Positions 1 to 9,114 of a stretch of 64,000 bases of DNA are shown one piece after another (the first letter of the stretch is position 1; each line of letters starts with the position of its first letter). Under the pieces are notes generated by a model, which saw only the letters and a program-made list of their open reading frames with translations, was not told the DNA's origin and searched no databases. The translations under genes and the position numbers were made by a program. Source of the stretch: Arthrobacter castelli DSM 16402 (GTDB taxonomy: Bacteria > Actinomycetota > Actinomycetes > Actinomycetales > Micrococcaceae); assembly GCF_000430705.1 (NCBI RefSeq), contig NZ_AUMN01000001.1:248001-312000 (forward strand). The letters run 5' to 3'.

Positions 1-1174
1 GGCCGTCGGTGCCTGTGCCCGCGGCAAGATGAGCCGGACCGACCTGGACTCCATCGAAAAAGCCATCTGCCCGGGCGAAGGTGCCTGCGGCGGGATGTAC
101 ACCGCCAACACCATGGCCTGCGTCGGCGAGGCGCTGGGAATGTCGCTGCCCGGATCGGCGGCACCGCCGTCGGCCGACCGCCGCCGCGACATGTTCGCCC
201 GCAAGTCCGGCGAGGCCGTCGTCGAAATGCTCCGCCAGGGCATCACCGCCCGGGACATCATGACCCGCAAGGCGTTCGAGAACGCGATCGCCGTAGTGAT
301 GGCATTCGGCGGCTCCACCAACGCCGTGCTGCACCTGCTCGCCATCGCCCGCGAGGCCGAGGTCGACCTCAAGCTGGAAGACTTCAACCGGATCGGGGAC
401 AAGGTTCCCCACCTGGGCGACCTGAAGCCGTTCGGGCAGTATGTGATGACCGACGTCGACCAGGTCGGGGGAGTGCCGGTGATCATGCGCGCGCTGCTCG
501 ACGCGGGGCTGCTGCACGGCGACGTGCTGACCGTCACCGGCAAGACGCTGGCCGAAAACCTGGAGTCCATCCATCCGCCGGACCTGGACGGCAGGATCCT
601 GCGGTCGATGAACAACCCCATCCACCACAATGGCGGCGTGGCCGTGCTCCACGGGTCGCTGGCTCCGGAAGGGGCAGTGGTCAAGACCGCCGGATTTGAT
701 GCCGAGGTCTTTGAGGGGCCGGCGAGGGTGTTCGAACGTGAACAGCCCGCCATGCAGGCGCTTGAAGCAGGCGACATCAACCCGGGTGACGTCATCGTGA
801 TCCGCTATGAAGGCCCCAAGGGCGGTCCCGGCATGCGCGAGATGCTCGCCATCACCGGAGCCATCAAGGGCGCCGGGCTGGGCAAGGACGTGCTGCTGCT
901 CACCGATGGGCGCTTCTCCGGCGGAACCACCGGCCTGTGCATCGGGCACGTGGCGCCGGAAGCGGTCGACGGCGGCCCGGTCGCGTACGTCCGCGACGGC
1001 GACAGGATCCGGGTCGATATCGCCAACCGGGATATCGACCTGCTGGTCGACGAGGGTGAATTGGCTTCCCGCCGCGTCGGATGGGAGCCGGTGCCCCACT
1101 CCTACGACAAGGGTGTGCTGGCCAAGTACTCCAAGCTGGTGCACTCGGCATCCGAGGGTGCCTACTGCGGCTGA
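1..1174 (+). CDS. ilvD: Dihydroxy-acid dehydratase, 3' portion (5' end outside window)
   Basis: IlvD removes water from 2,3-dihydroxy-isovalerate or -methylvalerate to give the 2-keto acids, the third step of Val/Ile synthesis. It is a cytoplasmic Fe-S, Mg-dependent enzyme. The frame is open from base 2, so the start lies upstream. Visible family motifs are [12 protein letters not shown] near the window start, SLPGSA shortly after, and the C-terminal GRFSGGTTG block. About 390 residues are present of the usual 560-620. The stop is TGA at 1172-1174. A strong hairpin follows (1190-1237), and ilvB is the next gene, so ilvD is probably a separate transcription unit from ilvBNC. Confidence 0.96.
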   Translation, partial: AVGACARGKMSRTDLDSIEKAICPGEGACGGMYTANTMACVGEALGMSLPGSAAPPSADRRRDMFARKSGEAVVEMLRQGITARDIMTRKAFENAIAVVMAFGGSTNAVLHLLAIAREAEVDLKLEDFNRIGDKVPHLGDLKPFGQYVMTDVDQVGGVPVIMRALLDAGLLHGDVLTVTGKTLAENLESIHPPDLDGRILRSMNNPIHHNGGVAVLHGSLAPEGAVVKTAGFDAEVFEGPARVFEREQPAMQALEAGDINPGDVIVIRYEGPKGGPGMREMLAITGAIKGAGLGKDVLLLTDGRFSGGTTGLCIGHVAPEAVDGGPVAYVRDGDRIRVDIANRDIDLLVDEGELASRRVGWEPVPHSYDKGVLAKYSKLVHSASEGAYCG

Positions 1175-1189
1175 ACCGGCCGCCGTCGT

Positions 1190-1237
1190 GCGTTAGGCGG
1201 CAGTGTTGGCGCTGGTGCCACTGATGCCGCCTGACGC
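1190..1237 (+). terminator. Hairpin after ilvD
   Basis: The arms at 1190-1200 and 1227-1237 pair over 11 bp with one G-U. The helix continues, after a 3-nt bulge, through cagtg (1201-1205) with cactg (1219-1223). It begins 16 nt after the ilvD stop. There is no clear T run, so termination efficiency is inferred. Confidence 0.5.
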
Positions 1238-1288
1238 ATAATTGTCACAACAGGTTTCGCGAACATTACGGACAACGGTGTCCGACGG

Positions 1289-1317
1289 TTGACAGCCGGG
1301 CCGGGGAGCGGAAAACT
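1289..1317 (+). promoter_or_regulatory. Probable ilvBNC promoter
   Basis: A perfect -35 TTGACA (1289-1294) is followed after 17 nt by AAAACT (1312-1317), a plausible actinobacterial -10. Transcription would begin about 6 nt later, at or next to the ATG of the leader peptide (1324), giving a leaderless transcript. Confidence 0.6.
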
Positions 1318-1323
1318 ACTGGT

Positions 1324-1368
1324 ATGCAGTTCGTTTCCGTAGTACTTCTTACCAAGCGCGTGATGTAG
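1324..1368 (+). CDS. ilvB leader peptide (14 aa, Val/Leu-rich)
   Basis: The short frame reads [14 protein letters not shown] and ends at TAG 1366-1368. It contains consecutive Val-Val-Leu-Leu codons (1339-1350), with further Val codons on either side. No Shine-Dalgarno is present. The ATG lies about 6 nt after the proposed -10, so translation is probably leaderless. The product is expected to have no function itself: ribosome stalling on Val/Leu codons would report shortage of charged tRNA and control the attenuator that follows. Leader peptides of this kind precede ilvB in Corynebacterium and other Actinobacteria. The call rests on codon content, position and the overlapping RNA structures. 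Confidence 0.75.
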   Translation: MQFVSVVLLTKRVM

Positions 1369-1442
1369 GCCCAGTCCTCACACACTTGGTAACTACGTTA
1401 CGCGCTTACCCCGACGCCGTCCGCTGGCCGAGGGGTTTTTTT
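1349..1442 (+). promoter_or_regulatory. Transcription attenuator of ilvBNC
   Basis: Two competing helices overlap the leader peptide. In one, 1349-1356 pairs perfectly with 1385-1392 (8 bp). In the other, 1354-1368 pairs with 1393-1407 over 15 bp including two G-U pairs. Immediately downstream, CCCC (1409-1412) and GGGG (1432-1435) enclose a GCC/GGC inner stem, followed by seven T (1436-1442), an intrinsic terminator. The position of stalled or terminating ribosomes would decide which helix forms. I could not identify a segment that clearly pairs with the terminator arm, so the switching route is inferred. Confidence 0.65.
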
Positions 1443-1520
1443 GTATCCAAGTCCGCACATGGTCCGCCGGCTTCACAAGAGACGGCAGGGCCGGTATCGA
1501 TTCCGCAAAGGAAGAGCCAG

Positions 1521-3419
1521 ATGAGTAAAGGAACGCCAGCCAGCCCCGCGCTGATGGCCGCAAAATCCCCGGTGCCGTCCGCGTCCGGAACCAAGCGGGC
1601 AGGCACCCGCCTTGCCAGCGCAGCTCACTCCGTCTCTCCTGTACCCGGGCCCAACCACACCATTGGACCGGTGGAAATGACTGGCTCACAAGCCATCGTC
1701 CGCTCACTGGAGGAACTCGGTGTCGACGATGTCTTCGGGCTGCCGGGTGGGGCGATCCTGCCCACGTATGACCCGTTGATGGACTCGGAGCGGATCAACC
1801 ACGTGCTGGTCCGCCATGAACAGGGTGCAGGACACGCCGCGCAGGGCTACGCGATGGTCACGGGCCGGACCGGTGTCGCCATTGTCACCTCCGGACCAGG
1901 CGCCACCAACCTGGTGACGGCTATTGCGGATGCGCACATGGACTCGGTGCCGATGGTGGCCATCACCGGCCAGGTGGCGAGCTCTGTGATTGGCACGGAC
2001 GCCTTCCAGGAAGCTGACATTGTGGGCGTGACCATGCCGGTGACCAAGCACTCCTACCTGGTGACCGATCCCGAACAGATCCCGCGGGTGATGGCCGAGG
2101 CCTTCCATCTGGCATCCACCGGCCGGCCTGGCCCGGTGCTGGTCGACGTCGCCAAGGACGCGCAGGCCGGGCCGATGACGTTCTCCTGGCCGCCGAAGAT
2201 CGACCTGCCCGGCTACCGGCCCACCGTGAAGGGCCACCCCAAGCAGGTGCGGGAGGCGGCCCGGCTGATCGCGTCGGCGCAGCGGCCGGTGCTCTACGTC
2301 GGCGGCGGCGTTATTAAGGCCCACGCTTGTGACGAACTGGCCGAATTGGCCGAAACGACCGGGGCGCCAGTGGTCACCACCCTGACCGCCCGCGGGGCCT
2401 TCCCGGACTCGCATGAACAACATGTCGGGATGCCGGGAATGCACGGCTCGGTCTCCGCCGTCACATCCCTGCAGCAGGCAGACCTGCTGATTGTGCTCGG
2501 CGCCCGGTTCGACGACCGTGTCACCGGTGTGCTCTCGTCCTTCGCCCCGCACGCGTCAGTGATTCATGCCGACATCGACCCGGCCGAGATTTCCAAGAAC
2601 CGGACCGCTGATGTGCCGATCGTCGGCTCATTGGCCGAAATCCTTCCGGACCTGTCCAAGGCCGCCGAAGAGGAGTTCGGCAAGACCGGACGGCCCGCGC
2701 TGGAGCCATGGTGGTCACAGCTGAATCGGCTGCGCGATACGTACCCGCTGGGCTGGACCGAGCCCGACGACGGCCTGTCCGCCCCGCAGAATGTGATCAA
2801 GCAGATCGGGGCGCAGACCGGTCCCGAAGGTGTCTACGTGGCCGGCGTCGGCCAGCACCAGATGTGGTCGGCTCAATTCATCAAGTACGAACGCCCGCAT
2901 GCGTGGCTGAACTCGGCCGGACTGGGCACCATGGGCTACTCTGTCCCGGCGGCGATGGGCGCGAAGGTCGGAAGCCCCGATCGCACCGTGTGGGCCATCG
3001 ACGGCGACGGCTGCTTCCAGATGACCAACCAGGAACTGGCCACTTGCGCGATCAACAACATCCCGGTCAAGGTCGCCGTGATCAACAACTCCTCACTGGG
3101 CATGGTGCGCCAGTGGCAGACCCTCTTTTACGATGGCCGCTACTCGAACACCGACCTGGACACCGGCCACAACACCCGGCGGATCCCGGACTTCGTGAAG
3201 CTGGCCGAAGCCTACGGGTGCGCCGGCCTGCGGTGCGAGCGGGATGAGGACATTGAGGACACCATCAAGCAGGCGTTGGAGATCAACGACCGTCCCGTCG
3301 TCGTCGATTTCGTGGTCAGCCCCAACGCCATGGTGTGGCCAATGGTCCCGGCCGGCGTCAGCAACGACCTGATCCAAATCGCCCGGAATATGACCCCTCA
3401 ATGGGAAGAGGAAGACTAG
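1521..3419 (+). CDS. ilvB: Acetolactate synthase, catalytic (large) subunit
   Basis: This thiamine-diphosphate enzyme condenses two pyruvates, or pyruvate with 2-ketobutyrate, to acetohydroxy acids, the committed step of Val/Leu/Ile synthesis. I chose ATG 1521 (632 aa) because GGAAGAG lies just upstream and the longer frame would run back through the attenuator terminator. After a low-complexity N-terminal stretch of about 50 residues the fold begins at [21 protein letters not shown]. The TPP site shows [14 protein letters not shown] followed by VINN. It is followed 20 nt later by ilvN, its regulatory subunit, and then ilvC. Control is expected through the leader-peptide attenuator and by valine feedback on the IlvN subunit. 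Confidence 0.97.
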   Translation: MSKGTPASPALMAAKSPVPSASGTKRAGTRLASAAHSVSPVPGPNHTIGPVEMTGSQAIVRSLEELGVDDVFGLPGGAILPTYDPLMDSERINHVLVRHEQGAGHAAQGYAMVTGRTGVAIVTSGPGATNLVTAIADAHMDSVPMVAITGQVASSVIGTDAFQEADIVGVTMPVTKHSYLVTDPEQIPRVMAEAFHLASTGRPGPVLVDVAKDAQAGPMTFSWPPKIDLPGYRPTVKGHPKQVREAARLIASAQRPVLYVGGGVIKAHACDELAELAETTGAPVVTTLTARGAFPDSHEQHVGMPGMHGSVSAVTSLQQADLLIVLGARFDDRVTGVLSSFAPHASVIHADIDPAEISKNRTADVPIVGSLAEILPDLSKAAEEEFGKTGRPALEPWWSQLNRLRDTYPLGWTEPDDGLSAPQNVIKQIGAQTGPEGVYVAGVGQHQMWSAQFIKYERPHAWLNSAGLGTMGYSVPAAMGAKVGSPDRTVWAIDGDGCFQMTNQELATCAINNIPVKVAVINNSSLGMVRQWQTLFYDGRYSNTDLDTGHNTRRIPDFVKLAEAYGCAGLRCERDEDIEDTIKQALEINDRPVVVDFVVSPNAMVWPMVPAGVSNDLIQIARNMTPQWEEED

Positions 3420-3439
3420 TGGGAAGAGGAGCAGTAGAC

Positions 3440-3952
3440 ATGAGCCGCCACACCTTGTCCGTGCTGGTCGAAGACAAACCGGGTGTCCTCACACGGGTGG
3501 CCGGGTTGTTCGCCCGGCGCGCCTTCAATATCCACTCCCTGGCCGTCGGCCCCACCGAGATCGAGGGCATGTCCCGCATCACGGTGGTCGTCGACGCCGA
3601 AGGTGACCTGCTGGAGCAGGTCACCAAACAACTCAACAAACTCATCAACGTGATCAAAATTGTTGAGCTTGCCTCCGACGCCTCCGTGCAGCGCGACCAC
3701 ATCATGGTCAAGGTGCGCGCCGACGCCACGAGCAGACTGCAGGTCACCCAGGCTGCAGAATTGTTCCGTGCCTCGGTGATCGATGTGTCCACCGACTCGT
3801 TGATCGTCGAAGCCACTGGCGTTCCCGAGAAACTCAACGCACTGCTTGCCGTGCTGGAACCTTTCGGGATCCGTGAGATCGTGCAGTCGGGAACCCTTGC
3901 CATCAGCAGGGGCGCGAAGTCGATGAGCGACCGGGCCTTACGCTCAGCATGA
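3440..3952 (+). CDS. ilvN: Acetolactate synthase, regulatory (small) subunit
   Basis: This 170-residue protein binds IlvB and mediates feedback inhibition by branched-chain amino acids. It starts with MSRHTLSVLVEDKPGVLTRV, a typical N-terminal ACT domain (about residues 1-75), followed by the small-subunit C-terminal domain (about 85-165). ATG 3440 has a good ribosome site, GGGAAGAGGAG at 3421-3431. An in-frame upstream extension would overlap ilvB and lacks support. The 20-nt gap to ilvB indicates co-transcription and coupled assembly of the holoenzyme. Confidence 0.96.
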   Translation: MSRHTLSVLVEDKPGVLTRVAGLFARRAFNIHSLAVGPTEIEGMSRITVVVDAEGDLLEQVTKQLNKLINVIKIVELASDASVQRDHIMVKVRADATSRLQVTQAAELFRASVIDVSTDSLIVEATGVPEKLNALLAVLEPFGIREIVQSGTLAISRGAKSMSDRALRSA

Positions 3953-4010
3953 CCTGAGCATGACCCGGCCTGAACAGCGCATCGGAACAACTAAAAACCT
4001 ACTAGCCTGA

Positions 4011-5081
<1,071 letters not shown>

Positions 5082-5135
5082 AGTGGCGTGATGCGCGCGG
5101 CCGGCGGCGTCTTTCGTGGACTGCGGCCGCCCGCG

Positions 5136-5202
5136 CTCGCCGAATGGGCAGTAAGTACCCGCTTGAAAGCGTGATTGCGGCAGGTACTGCCCGTTCGGCG
5201 AG
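5136..5202. repeat. Large palindrome between ilvC and serA (copy A of an intergenic family)
   Basis: Arms 5136-5153 and 5185-5202 pair over 18 bp with a single G-U, around a 31-nt loop. The inner ends read GGGCAGTA and TACTGCCC, and the outer parts contain a TTCGGCGAG-like sequence. It resembles the palindromes near 7.1, 23.9 and 59.4 kb. It could act as a terminator or RNA-processing site between ilvC and serA, but there is no T run. Confidence 0.7.
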
Positions 5203-5271
5203 GCCACGACCGTTTGCCCTGCCACGACCAGCTCCAATAGCCCCATCCGACCGACCACGCAAGGAAAATCT

Positions 5272-6876
5272 GTGCCAGCATCGAACGCCAGCCGTCCCGT
5301 CGTCCTGATCGCCGAAGAACTCTCGCCGGCCACCGTCGAGGCGCTCGGCCCGGACTTCGAGATACGCCAGACGGACGGCTCGGACCGTTCCACGTTGCTC
5401 AGCTCCATCGCCGAAGCCGATGCGGTGTTGGTCCGCTCGGCCACCAAACTCGATGCCGAGGCGATCGCCGCCGCGCCTAACCTGAAGGTGATCGCCCGTG
5501 CCGGCGTCGGCCTCGACAACGTCGACCTGAAGGCCGCGACCCGTGCCGGCGTCATGGTGGTCAACGCCCCGACGTCGAACATCACCTCCGCCGCCGAACT
5601 GACTGTGGGACACATTCTGTCGCTGGCCCGGAACATTCCGCAGGCCAGCACCGCGCTGAAGCACGGCGAGTGGAAGCGGTCCAAGTACACCGGCATCGAA
5701 CTGTATGAGAAGAAGATCGGCATCATTGGCCTGGGACGGATCGGCGCGCTGATCGCGGCCCGGCTGCAGGCCTTCGAGACCACCATCCTGGCCTACGACC
5801 CGTACGTCACCTCCGCCCGCGCCGCGCAGCTCGGCGTCCAGCTTGTCACCCTCGACGAGCTGCTTCAGCAGAGCGACTTCATCTCCATTCATATGCCCAA
5901 GACCCCGGAGACGGTGGGCATGATCGGCGCCGGAGCGTTTGAACAGATGAAGGAAAGCGCCTACGTCGTCAATGTTGCCCGTGGCGGGCTGGTGGACGAG
6001 GAAGCGCTGCACCAGGCGCTGAAAGAACAGAAGATCGCCGGCGCCGCCATCGACGTGTTCGTCAATGAACCCAGCACCGACTTGCCGTTCTTCGAGCACG
6101 ACAATGTGGTGGTCACGCCGCATCTGGGCGCGTCCACCGCGGAAGCGCAGGAGAAAGCAGGCGTCTCGGTGGCCAAATCCGTGCGCCTGGCGCTGGCGGG
6201 CGAACTGGTGCCCGACGCCGTCAATGTCGCCGGGGGAGTGATCGCCTCCGACGTGCGCCCGGGCATTCCGCTGATCGAGAAGCTGGGCCGGATCTTCACC
6301 GCGCTGACCCACGACTCGGTGACCCAGATCGATGTGCAGGTCGCCGGCGAGATTGTCGAGCACGACGTCAAGTCCCTGGAACTGGCCGCGCTTAAGGGCG
6401 TGTTCACTGACGTCGTTTCCGAGCAGGTTTCCTACGTCAACGCCCCGCTGCTGGCCGAACAGCGCGGCATCGCCACCCACCTGGTCACCACGGCGGACTC
6501 ACCTGAATACCGCAACGTGCTGACCATCCGCGGCGCGTTGTCCGACGGATCGCAGATCTCCGTGGCTGGCACCCTGACCGGGCCCAAGCAGGTGGAAAAG
6601 ATCGTCGGCGTCAACGGCTACGACGTGGAAATCCCGATCAGCGAGCACGTGCTGGTGATTGCCTACCAGGACCGTCCCGGCATCATCGGCATCCTTGGCC
6701 GGCTGCTGGGCGAGAACAACACGAACATTGCCAGCATGCAGGTCTCCAGGAACGACGACGGCGGCCAGGTGATGTGCCTGCTCACCGTCGACAGCGCCGT
6801 CAGCCAGGACGTGCTGGAACGGATCAAGACCGAAATCGGTGCCACCGCCGTCCGTGAAGTCGACCTCACCGAGTAG
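5272..6876 (+). CDS. serA: D-3-phosphoglycerate dehydrogenase (long ACT-domain form)
   Basis: SerA oxidises 3-phosphoglycerate to 3-phosphohydroxypyruvate with NAD+, the first step of serine synthesis. The protein is 534 aa, the length of the actinobacterial type with an extra intervening domain. The order is a substrate domain, an NAD-binding Rossmann domain (GLGRIG near residue 153), catalytic-region motifs RGGLVDEEAL and HLGAST (His near 284), an allosteric substrate-binding domain (about 315-450), and a C-terminal ACT domain (about 458-532) that usually binds serine. GTG 5272 follows AAGGAAA. It is probably its own transcription unit behind the palindrome at 5136-5202. Confidence 0.96.
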   Translation: MPASNASRPVVLIAEELSPATVEALGPDFEIRQTDGSDRSTLLSSIAEADAVLVRSATKLDAEAIAAAPNLKVIARAGVGLDNVDLKAATRAGVMVVNAPTSNITSAAELTVGHILSLARNIPQASTALKHGEWKRSKYTGIELYEKKIGIIGLGRIGALIAARLQAFETTILAYDPYVTSARAAQLGVQLVTLDELLQQSDFISIHMPKTPETVGMIGAGAFEQMKESAYVVNVARGGLVDEEALHQALKEQKIAGAAIDVFVNEPSTDLPFFEHDNVVVTPHLGASTAEAQEKAGVSVAKSVRLALAGELVPDAVNVAGGVIASDVRPGIPLIEKLGRIFTALTHDSVTQIDVQVAGEIVEHDVKSLELAALKGVFTDVVSEQVSYVNAPLLAEQRGIATHLVTTADSPEYRNVLTIRGALSDGSQISVAGTLTGPKQVEKIVGVNGYDVEIPISEHVLVIAYQDRPGIIGILGRLLGENNTNIASMQVSRNDDGGQVMCLLTVDSAVSQDVLERIKTEIGATAVREVDLTE

Positions 6877-6880
6877 GGCC

Positions 6881-6985
6881 CCGGTGGTCGAGTAAGGCGC
6901 CGGTGGTCGAGTAAGGCGCGAAGCGCCGCACCGAGACCGCGCCCCCCGGTGGTCGAGTAAGGCGCGAAGCGCCGCACCGAGACCG
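6881..6985. repeat. Dispersed 40-nt repeat, two full copies and one partial
   Basis: Two identical 40-nt copies occupy 6900-6939 and 6946-6985, preceded by a partial copy at 6881-6899. Each unit contains GGTGGTCGAGTAAGG, an inner hairpin GGCGC-gaa-GCGCC, and CACCGAGACCG. A diverged copy is at 47199-47240. Elements with this look are, as I recall, scattered between genes of many Actinobacteria. Here it follows the serA stop directly and may serve as its transcript end. Confidence 0.8.
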
Positions 6986-7092
6986 GGCACAGACCCGGCC
7001 TCTGCGCACGGCGGCAACGAAATTCGCTCGTCCCTCACGAATCTTAAGGCCGCCTTTCGCGCAGAGTCCTTCCCATGTGGCCACGGGTTCAC

Positions 7093-7168
7093 GTTCGGCC
7101 GGGGAGTAAACGGTGGCCTTTCAGGTACAAAGGGGCCGATTTCGGCCCAAGTTACTCCCGGTGCGAAC
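7093..7168. repeat. Palindromic intergenic element, copy B
   Basis: Arms 7093-7109 (GTTCGGCCGGGGAGTAA) and 7152-7168 match as inverted repeats at 14 of 17 positions, around a 42-nt centre that itself contains GGGGCCG/CGGCCC. It lies between serA and metG. It is closely related to the elements at 23885-23961 and 59391-59466. Confidence 0.75.
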
Positions 7169-7209
7169 AGCACACACGTCAGGACGCGACAATCGAGATC
7201 GAAAGCAGG

Positions 7210-7215
7210 TAATTT
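7210..7215 (+). promoter_or_regulatory. Putative -10 box of metG (leaderless)
   Basis: TAATTT lies 6 nt before the GTG start of metG, matching the spacing seen at other unit starts in this window. A gCGACA-like -35 is 18 nt upstream. No convincing ribosome site is present. Confidence 0.45.
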
Positions 7216-7221
7216 CTAAGG

Positions 7222-8814
7222 GTGAACGCTTCCGAGAAAACCCCGTACTACATCACCACGGCCATCTCCTATCCCAACGGGCTGCCGCATATCGGCCACG
7301 CCTACGAGGTGATAGCCACCGACGCCATGGCCCGCTTCAAGCGGCTCGACGGCTACGACGTCAGGTTCCTGACCGGCACCGATGAGCACGGCCAGAAGAT
7401 GCAGCAGACCGCGGACAAGGAAGACATGGATGTCCGGGTTCTGACCGATCGGAACACGGAGTATTTCAAGGACCTGCAGCCGGCGCTGAACATTTCGCTG
7501 GACCGCTTCATTCGCACCACGGACGAGGACCATATCGAGGCCGCCCAGGCCATCTGGAAACGGATGGATGAAGCCGGAGACATCTACCTGGACACCTATA
7601 CGGGCTGGTACTCCGTCCGCGACGAGGCGTACTACGCAGAAGAAGAAACCGAAGTCGCCGACGATGGTATCCGGTATTCCAGGGAGACCGGAACACCTGT
7701 GGACTGGACCGAGGAGGAAACGTTCTTCTTCCGGCTGTCGGCCTACCGCGACCGGCTGCTGGCCCACTACGAGGAGAACCCGGAGTTCATCGGCCCGGCG
7801 CAGCGCCGCAACGAGGTGGCCAGCTTCGTCCGCGGAGAGCTGCGGGATCTATCCATTAGCCGCACCACCTTCGATTGGGGCGTCCCGGTTCCCGGCCATC
7901 CCGATCATGTGATGTACGTGTGGGTGGACGCACTGACCAACTACCTCACCGGTGCCGGGTTCCCGGAGACGGAGTCCGAGTCGTACAAGACCTATTGGCC
8001 CGCCGACCTGCACGTGATCGGCAAGGACATCGCCCGGTTCCACGCCGTGTACTGGCCGGCGTTCCTGATGTCGGCGTCGCTGCCCTTGCCCAAGCGGGTG
8101 TACGCACACGGGTTCCTGTTCAACAAAGGCGAGAAGATGTCCAAGTCCGTGGGCAACGTGGTGGATCCGGTCGCGCTGGTCAACACATACGGTCTGGACC
8201 AATTCCGGTTCTTCCTGCTCCGCGAGGTGCCCTTTGGCCAGGATGGCTCCTACAGCCACGACGGCATCGTCGGCCGGATGAACGCGGACCTGGCCAACGA
8301 TCTGGGAAACCTGGCCCAGCGCTCCTTGTCAATGGTGGCCAAGAACTGCGACGGCAAGGTCCCCGAACCCTCCTCGCTGGATGACGCGGACGAGGAACTG
8401 CTGGCCAAATCCCAGGCACTGCTGGCCAAATGCCGGAGCGACTTTGAGGTCCAGGACTTCCACCGGGCCCTCGAATCCATCTGGACGGTCATTGGCGAAA
8501 CCAACCGGTACTTCTCCGCCCAGCAGCCGTGGGTGCTGCGGAAGACCGATCCGGAGCGGATGAATGCGGTGCTCTACTCGACGCTGGAAGTGCTTCGCGT
8601 GGCCAGTATTTTGGTGCAACCGGTGATGCCGGACTCCGGGGCAAAGCTGCTCACCCTGTTGGGACAGGACGATGGCGGTGCCGGTGACGACGCTGATGGC
8701 GGTGACGACGGCGGCGCCCGTGACTTCGCGGCGCTCGGAACCCGGATCGTGCCGGGGACGGACCTGCCGAAACCAACGCCGGTGTTCCCCCGTTACGAGG
8801 AGCCGGGGGCGTAA
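7222..8814 (+). CDS. metG: Methionine-tRNA ligase
   Basis: MetG charges tRNA-Met, including initiator tRNA, with methionine. It is a class I synthetase: the HIGH-type motif reads PHIGHAY near residue 21, and KMSKS is near residue 304 ([10 protein letters not shown]). The connective domain lacks the Cys zinc knuckle, as in the actinobacterial short type of about 520 residues. The C-terminal anticodon domain follows. An acidic Gly/Asp-rich stretch ([14 protein letters not shown]) near residue 495 looks like a recent in-frame expansion in a loop. The GTG start is supported by the -10 box 6 nt upstream, and no alternative start conserves the N-terminus better. Confidence 0.96.
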   Translation: MNASEKTPYYITTAISYPNGLPHIGHAYEVIATDAMARFKRLDGYDVRFLTGTDEHGQKMQQTADKEDMDVRVLTDRNTEYFKDLQPALNISLDRFIRTTDEDHIEAAQAIWKRMDEAGDIYLDTYTGWYSVRDEAYYAEEETEVADDGIRYSRETGTPVDWTEEETFFFRLSAYRDRLLAHYEENPEFIGPAQRRNEVASFVRGELRDLSISRTTFDWGVPVPGHPDHVMYVWVDALTNYLTGAGFPETESESYKTYWPADLHVIGKDIARFHAVYWPAFLMSASLPLPKRVYAHGFLFNKGEKMSKSVGNVVDPVALVNTYGLDQFRFFLLREVPFGQDGSYSHDGIVGRMNADLANDLGNLAQRSLSMVAKNCDGKVPEPSSLDDADEELLAKSQALLAKCRSDFEVQDFHRALESIWTVIGETNRYFSAQQPWVLRKTDPERMNAVLYSTLEVLRVASILVQPVMPDSGAKLLTLLGQDDGGAGDDADGGDDGGARDFAALGTRIVPGTDLPKPTPVFPRYEEPGA

Positions 8815-9013
8815 TCCGCGCGGTTCGGTGCTGCAGCCTGCGCAGACAGCCCGTGGCCGATCCTGACGAAGCCCGGGTCGGGCGATAGGACACCGGCGTC
8901 ACGGATCGCCCCGCTCCGAAATGGGACGTTACATCCACGGCGCGCAGGATGGAGAGTCCCACCCGCAGCATTTCCGGGACTGGAGTCCGGATTTCTACGG
9001 AATCTTCCGACTT

Positions 9014-9073
9014 CGCTCCGCTTTGGGACATTTGACCGGCGGCGCCGGTGTCACTTTGTCCCAAAGCGGAGCG
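9014..9073. terminator. Large bidirectional hairpin between metG and the ABC permease
   Basis: Arms 9014-9030 and 9057-9073 are perfect 17-bp inverted repeats (CGCTCCGCTTTGGGACA), extendable by a G-U and an A-T pair, with a 26-nt loop. The genes on both sides converge on it (metG ends at 8814, the permease stop is at 9115). A convergent terminator is the natural reading, though T runs are short. The rest of 8815-9114 has smaller TGGGAC/GTCCCA repeats and no gene that I can support. Confidence 0.65.
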
Positions 9074-9114
9074 GAACGCTCACCGGAAGCTCCGATCGGG
9101 TCTTGCCGGCCCCT

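Noticed and set aside
6881-6985. CRISPR-like array in the serA-metG gap
   Set aside because: Only two full copies of a 40-nt unit with a 6-nt gap occur, no spacers of normal length, and no cas genes.
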